From NCBI GenBank assembly GCA_907164885.2, contig OU015492.1, positions 195,073,567 through 195,137,566 on the forward strand: 64,000 bases of DNA, given 5' to 3'. The notes below the pieces were generated by a model. That model was not told where the DNA came from. It made no database searches and was given only the letters and a program-made list of their open reading frames with translations. A program made the translations under genes and the position numbers. This DNA comes from Dolomedes plantarius. Its lineage: Eukaryota > Arthropoda > Arachnida > Araneae > Dolomedidae. Shown here piece by piece: positions 12,310 to 22,345 of this stretch (its first letter is position 1; every line of letters starts with the position of its first letter).

Positions 12310-12638
12310 ACAACAGAGGAGTTTCAGTGTGGTTTCTCACCATTTATTTTTAAAAAAAATACTAATCTGTTGAGTAAAGCTCTCCATGCCCATAAAACAC
12401 TAGTATGTATCAATCTACATAACGTTCTGCGTATTTTGTCTATTGAGCCATAGGCAAAATAGATTGATACAAACAGATTGATACTATCAATCAACATAAC
12501 GTTCTGCGTATTTTGTCTATTGCCCCATATGCAAAATAGATTGATACATACTAATGGTTAATGGGCATGGCGAGTTTCACTCAACAGATAGTATTTTTTA
12601 ATATATGGTGAGAAGACACACTGCAACTCATCTGTTGT
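12310..12638. mobile_element. Palindromic MITE with an internally duplicated core
   Basis: The arms are inverted copies of each other over roughly 100 bp. The left arm has acaacagaggagtttcagtg, ctcaccatttat and tctccatgccca; the right arm has their complements. The core consists of two direct copies of a 60-bp block containing cataacgttctgcgtatttt (about 12409-12470 and 12485-12548), each itself ending in inverted tatcaatct/agattgata. No target duplication is certain. Confidence 0.8.
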
Positions 12639-13411
12639 CCATAATGTTAAAATACAAATACTATCGACAAAAAAATTTAGCTTTTTCACGCATTTTCACC
12701 TCTTATGGATTATTCAAAACCCACATCCTCAGCATATTTTATGGTGGAGGTGGCAGAAGGAAATTTTGTTCATATTCGATGTACTATTCAAAATATAAAG
12801 GGAATTAGCCATTCTACAATTGATTTAGTTTTATCCAGTGAGATGTGTGTATTCTTCCCGGAACACTTCTGCAATTCTAATTATTCTATGTACACTTCAG
12901 AATGAACTTTCATGTTTGTGCGAAATCAATATGCGTCATAAGTATGCAGATACATACATGAAGGTTCAGTATGCATACACAGACTAAGTAATTTCATATA
13001 TTTCCATCAAGCAAGCAGAATAATTCGTCGTATAAAATATTCCATTCCACGCTTTATCAATGCTGAAATCACTACTTGAGACTTTTGTAGTTCTCTCATG
13101 ATAAATTTTTCCTTTAATACACAGGAGTTTCCGTAAGTGGCTCAAGATCCAACTGCAATCACATAATCGGGTGCCTGCACTTGCCTCTTTGCAATCATTT
13201 AAAAGATGCGGTTTAAACTAAACGTTATGTATTCACTTCAAAAAGAAATGAAAAGATATATCGGGAAAAATGTGTTTAGTTAAGGAGAATTTTTGCTTAC
13301 ATGTGAGTGCGTACATAATTAAATTATTAAATAACGATCATGGAACAATAAAATATAAAAATGGCAGATTTTTGGCAGAAACCCCAAAATATTTTACCCT
13401 TATTTAAGTTA

Positions 13412-13412
<1 letters not shown>
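12639..13412. other. AT-rich spacer, nothing recognised
   Basis: No gene or repeat is supported. The open frames of 64-67 codons here have no recognisable features. Confidence 0.5.
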
Positions 13413-13495
<83 letters not shown>

Positions 13496-13520
13496 TATAT
13501 ATATATATATATATATATTT

Positions 13521-13552
<32 letters not shown>
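13413..13552. repeat. (TA)n-(TG)n microsatellite
   Basis: About 120 bp of TA, broken by short variants, ends in (TG)n. The frame encoding YIYIYI and CVCV peptides is an artefact. Confidence 0.95.
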
Positions 13553-13553
<1 letters not shown>

Positions 13554-13946
13554 TTATAACCCTTTATACTTATTCTGCCTCGGTTAAGTATACAGACTCG
13601 AACAATTTTTAAATCATACCAGAGAAGGTTTAGAAAGTATAGTTGCAATTTAAAGATTAAAACACTTACATTTTATTGCATTTAGGGAATATAAAAAGCT
13701 TAATATCTATTTTATAGTTTCTTATAGTTTTTTTTCCCTACTTTGATATTCCTATATTTTCCTAATAATTTTATTCATTATTTTGATAAATAAAATTTGT
13801 CGTCGAAAAAATGATAGAAAAAAAATTATAGATTTAAATTAATGTTCTGAACGTATATCCTGAAAATTATCAAGTGAACACCTTTATATTATAATCAGGT
13901 CATTATTACAATCAGTTGGAATAAAAAAATTTAAAAATTCTCTTAC

Positions 13947-13991
13947 CTGTTTATGCATTTCAACGTTTAAACCATAAGACATTTCGTAATA
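13947..13991 (-). CDS. gro: groucho/TLE co-repressor, internal exon (Q domain, part 2)
   Basis: This 45-nt internal exon encodes the 15 residues YYEMSYGLNVEMHKQ. From family knowledge, this is part of the N-terminal glutamine-rich Q domain of Groucho/TLE, the coiled-coil tetramerisation region of a nuclear WD40 co-repressor recruited by Hes, Runx, TCF and engrailed-type factors. On the minus strand a polypyrimidine tract ending in ttttttcag precedes it, and CAG|gtaaga follows it. The exon is phase 0 at both ends. It lies downstream of the exon at 16363-16426, and together they read through without interruption in the order seen in fly and vertebrate proteins. The NVEMHKQ form matches the fly protein rather than the NIEMHKQ of vertebrate TLEs, as I remember them. 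The next exon, expected to begin near (A/T)EI(V/A)KRL, was not found at lower coordinates and probably lies beyond position 1. Identity is close to certain; which paralogue it is cannot be told from 15 residues. Confidence 0.93.
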
Positions 13992-14320
13992 CTGAAAAAA
14001 AAAGTAAAGAAAATGAAATTAAAATGCGAGTTGGCATTTAAATACATGATAACTGAACCATAAAATTGTCTACAAACTCGAGCACATGCATGATTTGTAT
14101 AATTTTTGTGTGCAGAAAAAATTGCAGATCTTAAAAATAAAGCACCTATCTAATCGTAAAAAATAAGTCAAAATAAACATAAACCAGGTTTATTTTTTAT
14201 TTTATTTATTTATTTTTTTTTTGGGGGGGGGAGTAAGCGAATTAACGGGAAAGGGGGAAATACTGCATTTTCTGAAGCACAACGAACTCCAGAACCTAAA
14301 ACTCCCAAGTTGGTACGCCA

Positions 14321-14748
14321 TTACAGCTGCTATGAACTAACCCTATTGGATTCGCTCACCTCAATGCTAACCTATGGAGAAAATGTGTCTACTATTTACA
14401 GCTACATAAATGCTGATAATCCAATAAAAATGGTATTTTCAGACAGCCTGAATATATCTGAACCTCGCAACAGGATTCATTTTATAAATTTCATCCACCA
14501 AAGGAATTTATTAGCGTTTAAAACACGCTATACCAGATTTTTTCCTCGAATAATTTAAATTTTAAAATATTATTTGCATTTTAAAAAAATGAAAAATACA
14601 CTTAGATGTAAAATTTCTTTCTCTATTATGGGGTACATTTTTTTATAAAAAATTTTTAAATCCAAGTCGGCAATCCTTGGACAAATTTTCTCCATAGATT
14701 AACATTGAGGTTGACGAATCCAATAGGGTTAGTACACAGCAGATTTAA
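14321..14748 (-). mobile_element. Foldback variant of the TTAA MITE family, inside the groucho intron
   Basis: Both ends match the left end of the MITEs at 1191 and 63021 (attggattcgctcacctcaa and ctatggagaaaat), in opposite orientation, giving inverted arms of about 65 bp. Read on the minus strand the body follows those MITEs up to the ctgtaaatagt block, after which their usual right end is replaced by an inverted left end. Flanks are TTAC and TTAA, a decayed TTAA pair. Confidence 0.8.
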
Positions 14749-16362
14749 GCAGTGATAACAAACTTTGTTGAAACGTCGCTGAAACTTTAGAGTAAGTTTT
14801 ATTAGTTTTTTTTCTTTTAAAAAACACCTTTTCATAAAAATCTTATTAAATTACTTAAATGAAAATCTATAAAGTTCCTCCAGTACTAAGGACTAAGCGC
14901 GTCACTTTGAAGTACTCCATCGACGAATATTTGCTGCTGTATATCAAGTTGATGATATCTCAGTTATATTGGATGAGATAAACCATTTATATCATCATCA
15001 AAAACGAGGCTCGAAAGACCGCCCTTGGTAGACCACAGCTTTCCTTAGTACATATTGCATTCATATCGCTTTTTATTTACCAGGTTTTTTCAAGTTGGTA
15101 TTGTTAATTACATTGGAATAATGCCATTAAAGCTTCTCGAATTCTTTAGTGCAGAACGATTCGTATAGAGGCAATTTTTTTTTATTAAGCAGCGAGAGGC
15201 TTTTGTATACCAAAGAATTAGAAAGATACTTTCGGTTACCTCATTTTAGTAATATGCCGACATTAATTCGGAATAAATAACCACGTACTAATGGCATGTC
15301 TCGGTGAAAATATTTATTTAAGACAGAGTTGTTGTGTATATGTGTCTGTACTTCTGTGAAAGAGAAATGGCGTGTGGGTGTGTTGAAGAGCAATAAAACT
15401 GCTAGAAAGGATGATTGGAGGACCTTTGGAAGCCAAACCTTTAATAATGTGGTATAACATAGCAGTCACTTCTCATAAACATGTAGGTAATTTTGTATAG
15501 TCCCGAAAAAGATACAGTGTGAGACAAAATCATGGCTGCGTCGTTAGCACATAATTCACGAGGGACGTTAAAAGTATGTATGGAAGCCAACAAGGTCCTT
15601 GACGTATATAAAAAAAATTTCGATCATAATAAACTAATACGGTGCACACTAATTTTCATGTCCACAGGAGCTAAATATTCGCCTTTTAACGCTGATAATA
15701 AGCTTTATTCAAGAAGACTGACAACAACAAATCTTTCAAATAAATAAATTATAAAAGTTAAACTAGCGTGCGTCTAAAGCTTTGCCTCGTATATTAATAG
15801 TGCGGGAAAGCTACAGTAAATGTTAAAATATCGTTAAGGGTTCAGCCGTTGTACTATTATAGGCAACATAAATGAGTCCTACTTCTAATTACAGCTAGTA
15901 ATGCTTCTTGCATAACCTACTTTGGACATGCAATGAGATCGTATTTTGATCACAATATTTATCAAATTTAAAATGCATGGATTGTAGCAATCTCTCTTAA
16001 GGAGCGTATTATCTAAGTGATGACTCTCAAAGACGTCTAAAGTATGTTCACAAAAGAATCTCAGTAAGTCACCTTTAAACCAATTCCCTTGTTCTGCTCA
16101 AAAAGCAATTTGAAAACATTTCCTCTAAGATCTTGTTGGAATGTTAAAGAACATGCATTATTTCTGCCAGGAATTTTTAAGGTTTATTAGGATGCTAAAA
16201 GTGTTCAATAAAGCATAACATTGTTGAGCGAAACGTAAAATGATTAGTGTTTTGTAGTTATCACAAATCTATAAATATTACATTGAGCAAACTAAAGACA
16301 CTAATTGAGACTGTGATTATTTGACTTTTAAATGTTCAGGCAGTTTATAAAAAGCAACTTAC
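14749..16362. other. Remainder of groucho intron, nothing recognised
   Basis: Ordinary AT-rich intron sequence. The 71-codon plus-strand frame at 15532-15747 has no recognisable domain. Confidence 0.5.
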
Positions 16363-16426
16363 CATGACGTAATGTCTTTGCATTTCTGTTTTCTCACTAG
16401 CTAATTTTTCACATTCCAGTTTTAAA
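16363..16426 (-). CDS. gro: groucho/TLE co-repressor, internal exon (Q domain, part 1)
   Basis: This 64-nt exon consists of the last base of a split codon followed by 21 codons, reading [16 protein letters not shown] then RHYVM. This is the most conserved stretch of the Groucho/TLE Q domain, an amphipathic coiled coil that oligomerises the co-repressor. On the minus strand a pyrimidine tract ending in tttttag precedes it, and ATG|gtaagt, an almost consensus donor, follows it. The intron to the next exon is 2,371 bp (13992-16362). The split codon should complete a Ser after ...QYH in the preceding exon. I searched higher coordinates for the reverse complement of a ...RIKEEFxFLQAQYH coding exon and did not see it, so it lies in the gap, beyond 64000, or was missed. 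The exon is far too short for ordinary ORF detection. Family assignment is very strong; expression and isoform use cannot be read here. Confidence 0.95.
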
Positions 16427-17001
16427 CTAAAAAGAAAAAAGTTTCAGTTAAAATATGTACTTGAAAATGAACATCATTATTAAAAAAATACCCAGGATTG
16501 CAATAAGGTACAAATGAATGGACGCTGAGATCCATAACAAAAATCTTTCTCTCTCTCTCACACACGCACACACATATTACACACAGTATTAAAATTACTA
16601 TGTTTTTATAAACCAAATCAATTTTTTGGTAGTGCAGATCTATTGGTTTTATGAAATTTTTCCAAATACACTTTCCGAGCCATTGTAAATTATTCAGCAG
16701 TTATATTTTACATTTGAGAATGCTTTTAAGAATCATTAGCAACTGATTGTACGTCTGATGGTGGAAATTCCTGAGAACTACCTCAAATTAATTTTGAAAG
16801 TGCATTGTACGGACTTTGCCTTAAATAAAAAGACTTCTAGATTTTTGCATTTTATACTTTAATTGCACTTCTCTATTAAATAAGGCTATTTACAAATTTA
16901 CAACATAGCAATTTACAACACGCAAATTAAATTCGTGGGTTCAGGGTTTCGATGAGAAAGGTCAGATGATTCGACAGCATTTCTGCTTCTGCCGTACTCT
17001 C

Positions 17002-17041
17002 TTACTTAGTCACAATATCTCTGGATATTGTGACTAAGTAA
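17002..17041. repeat. Perfect 18-bp hairpin with a 4-nt loop
   Basis: Stem ttacttagtcacaatatc (17002-17019), loop TCTG, and an exact complementary stem at 17024-17041. The hairpin is bordered by ctctc on both sides, which could be a small target duplication around a mini-foldback insertion. Confidence 0.9.
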
Positions 17042-17591
17042 CTCTCTTCATCTCTTAATCACTGAATCACCGACTAACCTCACTGGCGTTAGGCGACTAA
17101 ATATATACCTCCGTGGAGCGTTCGGGGGAAGATCTGGGTAACGCATTCTTCCTTTATACAGTTACATTTCCAGCCGGCGAGGCACCTCTGGTCAATAACT
17201 TTCCTTTGTATCTAGTCCACTGCCCCGCGAGCCATCGTTAGCACGTCCGCCCTATTATGTTGATGGGCGACAGTCTGTCTCCTCTCGGAAAAGGTAGCTT
17301 GAATCAATAATGTGCACAAGCCGCGCGTTGGGTGGTCTTCCCGGAATTTCCATGCAAAAAATATTCGCTATTGTACGGGAGGAATTACAGCATACATTTA
17401 ATTAGTGTCATGTTACTTAATGCCACCTTGGATAAAAAGAGTATGTTGATGGGACTTCGGATCAAAAAGCTTCTACATATCTTTTATGTAATATTTAATG
17501 CATATAAAGTTAAGCAGGAACAATGGGAAAATTTTTCATATATTTATATAGCGTTGCGAACTTTTTCTGAAAACATTATATAAAATATATA
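17042..17591. other. GC-richer patch of unknown nature next to the hairpin
   Basis: The part from 17042 to 17350 is clearly richer in GC than its surroundings (for example ccagccggcgaggcacctct). It holds no long open frame or recognisable element. It could be a decayed transposon or a conserved non-coding element. Confidence 0.35.
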
Positions 17592-18397
17592 CATTAAGTG
17601 GCCAATTTATTATGACCATCTGACAACTTTAGACAAATCAGCCATGATGTCCCTCTGTTGTTACTAGAGGGTGAGATTGGTGTAAAGGGATTGCTTAAGG
17701 ATTGTAAAGACAGCTGAAGTGAATCCTTATGAATGAAAGGGTAAAAGAAAAGTGCGATTAAACAGACTGAAAATGGAATTATTGGGGGGCTAGAAGCAGT
17801 GGAGTTTCCGCGTAACTGCTTCGCTTTTGAAATGAGCGAGAGTAACTTACGTCTACAAAGAGTGGACTACCAGATAAAAAAACTGGGTGTCAACATAAGG
17901 CGTGTTGTCTTATGGCGCGCTGTCTACTGAAGCTCGAGATGAAAGACGAGTTTTCAAAATTGTCCAGTTCAATAGAAGGGTAACTGCGACAAATTACAGC
18001 TAGTCTGATCAATCCTTGTGATCAAGTTCGCAGAGGATCACAAGGATGTGACAGTAAATGAATCAGAAAAGGTAATGTGGTCCGATGAATCCCGTTTTCA
18101 TCTATACCGTGCAGATGGCAGATTGCTATACCGAGAAAATACCACGAAAGCATGACCCTTAGGGTATTACCACAACACTTCAAGCTGGTGGATGCAATGT
18201 CATGGTTTCAGGGATGTTTTCCAGGCATTGTTTGGGCCTTCTAATTCGTGTTTCTAAAGGTATTTTAATAGTTCATAGAGAACAGGAGAGTGCAGTTTTT
18301 TGGTTGAGGTCTCAGATTCCAAGCCTAAGAGAATCGAAGAAGCATGAGAGCAAAAGATGTGGTGAGTAGGTGGTCATAATAAGTTGGCCACTCAGTG
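17592..18397 (+). mobile_element. Tc1-type transposon, internally deleted
   Basis: The termini CATTAAGTGGCC and GGCCACTCAGTG lie in inverted repeats of about 30 bp that include attatgacca and tggtcataat, flanked by TA dinucleotides. Inside are fragments of a Tc1 transposase reading in the same direction (listed separately). The element is about 800 bp, around half the usual length of Tc1 elements. Confidence 0.85.
17932..18240 (+). pseudogene. Tc1-family transposase fossil
   Basis: Translation in broken frames gives ARDERRVFKIVQFNRR near 17932, then VMWSDESRFHLYRADGR near 18072, and QAGGCNVMVSGMFSRH near 18183. Families of Tc1/mariner transposases carry W(S/T)DES.F at the catalytic Asp of the DDE domain and a T.QAGG.SVMVWG.FSW.GLGPL block after it, and both are recognisable. 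Frameshifts and stops separate them (for example a stop after the tccacgaaagca region), the N-terminal DNA-binding region is largely absent, and the C-terminal acidic residue is missing. Such an enzyme would cut and paste its own element at TA sites, but this copy cannot encode one. Neighbouring terminal repeats confirm it belongs to the enclosing element. Confidence 0.8.
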
Positions 18398-18971
18398 TAT
18401 ACGTGCATTTATGTTACATTTGCAAACATTATACTCACATTTAATACCCTTGTACAAAGGGTGTTCCATAAAACTGAGAGCAAAATCACAAAAAATAAAG
18501 AAATAGAGGTACTCCATTGCTGTATGCGAAACACAAATGTTTTTTAAACAACTGCTCAACGACGAAAAAAGATTCCTCTACCACGTTCGAAAAATTTTGC
18601 CACAGATTCTTCTTTAATTCGCAGAGTCACCTGCAGTTTCATTTTTCACCTTCGCAGTTTTGCCAACTCAAGAAAAAGTACTGTTTTTATAGAACGCCTT
18701 TTGTATTTATATCATTCTTATTTAATGTGATTATTAACCCTCTAACGGTACGGTGGTTTGAGACGAAATAGATGGTACGGTCGGGTCGGATCCGATCCGA
18801 TCTTTTTTTGTAGAGGTTTTTGATAGAAATAAGTACACAATAAGCATTTTTGCTGTATATCAACATTTATTGATAATATTTTACATGAAATAAAACCCTT
18901 TTTGTAGAAAAAGTGACCAACGAATTGTAATTTTGCTAAACAAAGAAAATGTCTTTGGCATTTATATAGAA

Positions 18972-19499
18972 CTAGAAGGTAACCCGTCATTTTGACGTCC
19001 TAATACTAATAATGACGTCATAATGGAAAAAGTATATGAAAGTTAAAAAATATCCCGAATTATCTAACAATATTGCATTTAATCCACACCTTGTAAAAGC
19101 AAACCCTTTCATTATTTTTTATCTATTTAGTTTTTCATGCGATTGGAGTAGTAGACTACCATCCAGTTTTTTACAGCTCACTACGCGATATGAATACTTG
19201 AGCTACTTGATTCATTCACATTCAAGTTTGTTTACTTTCACAATTCATCGCAAAAGTAAACAGATTTTTAAAAACTGTTAAATATACAGCTAAAAGCATC
19301 CAATTTTTTTAGTTCTGAATGTTTTATAGAAAAATAGGCTGAACAAACGTGATTTGATGGAGAAGATATTAGTTTTTAGGTAAGAAAAATTCTGATCCAC
19401 ATCTGAAATTGAAATTAGGCCTAACCGGCCGTTTGTTTACTGAGGGCTTCAATTGAAAGATGAGTACAGACCGGAAGTGTTATACAGAGACAACGGCTA
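18972..19499 (-). mobile_element. Helitron-like element (copy F)
   Basis: It matches the element at 29702-30242 in the opposite orientation over about 530 bp. Its 3' end on the minus strand reads gacgggttaccttCTAG followed by T. Both copies keep an 81-codon frame (MKVKKYPELSNNIAF...) with few differences, but I do not recognise it. Conservation probably reflects recent transposition, not selection for a protein. Confidence 0.65.
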
Positions 19500-20009
19500 T
19501 CTATATATATATAAAAGAGCTTGTCTGTTTGTTTGTCCGCTATAGAATCATAGACTGTTTCACCCACCGGGACTAAATTCGGCACAGTTAATGTTTTGGA
19601 CCCGAGAAACTTAAATCGGGAAAAACGAAATTTGGGGCTCAATTAGTTTTTTTTAAATAAATTTTTTAATGTTTTTTGTGCCCGATAGAGGTGCGTCTAC
19701 CCCCTGTGGAGTCCCCTCGACCAGCTGCGTTAAGAGGGGTGGTTTGAGGATGACGGAGGGGGGGTCAAATTCCAATGCGCGGGAGAAAGAGGGTTGGGAA
19801 TGACCTTAAAATCAGACGAAGGTCCGCAGGCTCAAAGTTTCTTTCTTTCTTATTGTTTGTATATCATTTCATTAGAAACGTGCTAAGCGCATTCTGTCTG
19901 GCCAGATGAACATGCAGAGCGGGAGTGCAGCCCAGTATTTTTTTGATGGAATGCATGAAATATTTTATATCTATATATCTACCCGGGCAACGCCGGGCAA
20001 TAATGCTAG
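19500..20009 (+). mobile_element. Helitron-like non-autonomous element (copy E)
   Basis: It starts TCTATATATATATAAAAG and then gcttgtctgtttgtttgtcc, and ends with a GC-rich hairpin (CCCGGGCAACGCCGGG) followed by caataatgCTAG and T. TC start, 3' hairpin about 10 nt before CTRR and an A/T host site are all Helitron hallmarks. It lies head-to-head with copy F, and their 5' ends abut in the TA-rich junction. No helicase coding. Confidence 0.85.
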
Positions 20010-20366
20010 TTATATATATAATGTTGTATGTATTAGGTCTAATATAGTCTACCTAGTCTTAGAAGTTAGTGAAACCAACTTTCCGAGCACAAAAATGTTA
20101 AAAACAATATATACTGACATTTTTGACCTTCAAAATCGAAATTAAAAAAAAATCTAAAATTTAAAAAAATTTAAAAATGACTATTGATTATGAATAATGG
20201 TTTTTAACAAAGACACTCGTAATTACTTATTCCTATATCTAGTAGGGGGTCTACTAGGTCTTTCTGGTAGGGTTCCTTGTCAACTCGATCTCTTGCAATG
20301 AGAAGGGAGAGTACGGGTCGGACCCTTGGGTCGGAACCGACCCGCACCGTACCGTTAGAGAGTTAA

Positions 20367-21736
20367 TTATGCATTAAATAAATTATAAACACCTAAATTA
20401 GTAATTTTGATATTCAATAAAAATTAAAAACCTGTATAAAATATTTTTAAACCTAAATATTTTTAATCAAATAAGCGCAATTTATAAAAATATTTATGGA
20501 TATGATGTGCATTGTATGTGAATGATCACAATGGCATTAAAATGTATGGATATCGAAGAAAGCATCGTTTCCTTTTCTAAAGATAGGACAACATTCCATC
20601 TTCAACATTCCATAATTAAAAAAAATATTTCCAAAACTTGTTTAGATATTTTAATAAATTTATTAATAACGTAAAATAAATGTCAGTTTAAGATTTTTAT
20701 GCAAAAAAAATTTTTTTGATAAATTAATGTTTCAAATATGACTCTCTCAACTTTCAATATTTACTTCGCGATTCTCTTTGTTATCTAATTAAAATAAATG
20801 TGCAGAATATTTAATCTTTCGGGTCATTTTTAAGTATTATCTGTGTTTAATAAAATAATTCTGAACGGTTGTAAACAAGCATATCTTTTCCGAAACAATT
20901 TAAACATTTACCAGAAAATCAAGCCACATTGCCAAATTCATAATCAATTAATACATCATAAAACTTAAGTTATTAATATTTGATACTCTAATTTAATAAG
21001 ATTTAACATTAATGTAATCGATTATTCAAAAATAGTTTTATCGAGACATATTCAGTTAAAAAATTCTTGTTTTAGTGAGAGAAAAATACAAATACTTTAT
21101 TAGATTGATGCAAATACTTTAATTAAACAAAACCATTAAATTAAAATAAAGAGGAAAATAAATTTCATAACGAAATGAAAATCTAGTAATTTATTTTTTT
21201 TTTAAGTTCGGCTTACGTCATTGGGTCTAATCATTTTCTTCTTTGAGCTTTTGTATTTTTATTTTCGCGTATACATTAGCGTTTCACCGATTTCTAATTA
21301 GCTTCCTTATTTTTGAATTAAATATATCTAGTTTATAATTTAGAATTTATGAGCACAAAAACAGTAACATCAATTTTCAATTGCAAACATTCACAGGTTT
21401 ACTGCTTCTGACAGAATTGGTTTCGTGTTTTTCATTTCAGTATGATTCGTATAGTATTTTTTTTAAAAATGATGATACATTTTTAGGAAAAATGACTTCA
21501 ATAATTTTTGAATACGATTTGCAATCTTATTCGCAGCAAAATTGATAATTCATTTCCATTTCCAGATAAATCCATTTCTTACTCGAAAATATGCGAAGCA
21601 ATTAATTTTATAAAAGGTAACGGTAGTTTTTGAAATAACTGTAAATTAGAGAGTTGATATAAATTAAAAATTTTTTTTTGCTATCTCTCCGCACAAATAT
21701 TAAATTAGGGATATTTATCCGTAGATAATATATATA
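20367..21736. other. AT-rich spacer, nothing recognised
   Basis: Very AT-rich DNA with no gene, repeat or motif that I can support. Confidence 0.55.
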
Positions 21737-21981
21737 CCGTGAAACTTCACTTGCCGACCACTCCACTAAACGGCCATATTTTGTTCAGAATCAATTAAGT
21801 ACACTCCATAGAGCCAATGTTATTTTAGCCCCTTTTCCATGATCACCCCTCAAAACGGTCACTTTTTTTGAGAAACCATTATTGGCCACCACAGAGCAAT
21901 CCACCCCTATTCAACGGCCACCCGTCCAAACGGCCACTTTTGTTCAGAACCATGACTGGACGCCTTAAAGAAGTTTCACTG
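21737..21981. mobile_element. TA-flanked MITE with internal cggccac repeats
   Basis: The ends CCGTGAAACTTC and GAAGTTTCACTG are inverted repeats flanked by TA. The 245-bp body holds several copies of an aacggccacttttgttcaga-like block (near 21773, 21857 and 21935). Tc1/mariner-pogo class by target site; there is no coding. Confidence 0.8.
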
Positions 21982-21997
21982 TATATAAACACTGTAT

Positions 21998-22215
21998 ATG
22001 TTGTTGTTGTTGCTGTTGCTAATGCCCCTGGTTCGAGGTTCCATACACCAGGTCCTAATAGTCTATTGGGCTGAAAGGGGTGGCTCCTGTTTTTTGAATT
22101 AGCATCACAAGGGTCGGAGTCCGACTTGGCTAAATGACCGGTCCCATAATTTTGAACCGAGTCAAGTGTCGAGCGGAACACTTGACCCCGCATCTCCAGA
22201 GGTAAATTTGAGAAC
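21998..22215 (-). mobile_element. SINE-like dispersed repeat, copy 2
   Basis: It matches 741-960 closely. On the minus strand it runs from the ctcaaatttacctctggag block to a CAA-rich tail (plus strand tgttgttgttgctgttgct). The 104- and 68-codon frames overlapping it are not genes. The 5' end abuts a (TA)n microsatellite. Confidence 0.6.
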
Positions 22216-22223
22216 TTGCACCG

Positions 22224-22224
<1 letters not shown>

Positions 22225-22286
<62 letters not shown>

Positions 22287-22345
22287 GCATACACATGCAC
22301 ACACACATACGCACACATATTTATATATATATTCACATACATACA
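22225..22345. repeat. (TA)n-(CA)n microsatellite
   Basis: A TA run (about 22228-22285) followed by mixed CACA/TACA repeats. Overlapping frames are artefacts. Confidence 0.95.

Larger units (their letters stand above)
13992..16362 (-). other. gro: groucho intron between the two Q-domain exons
   Basis: This 2.4-kb GT-AG intron lies on the minus strand. It contains one recognisable insertion, a foldback MITE at 14321-14748, and a T/G-rich tract near 14190-14235. The remainder (14749-16362) is ordinary AT-rich sequence in which I see no further exon or repeat. Confidence 0.85.
18738..20362. mobile_element. piggyBac-like TTAA element, split by two Helitron-like insertions
   Basis: The ends CCCTCTAACGGTACGGTG and CACCGTACCGTTAGAGAG (the latter with one mismatch to the former's complement) are directly flanked by TTAA (18734-18737 and 20363-20366). 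A CCC-starting inverted repeat with TTAA duplication is typical of piggyBac. Both ends also carry gggtcgg-type subterminal repeats. The element's own sequence is about 234 bp on the left and 350 bp on the right; 18972-20009 is inserted. No transposase is visible. Confidence 0.85.

Noticed and set aside
19036..19281. 81-codon frame shared with 29933-30178
   Set aside because: The frame is repeated because both lie in copies of the same Helitron-like element; no family is recognised.
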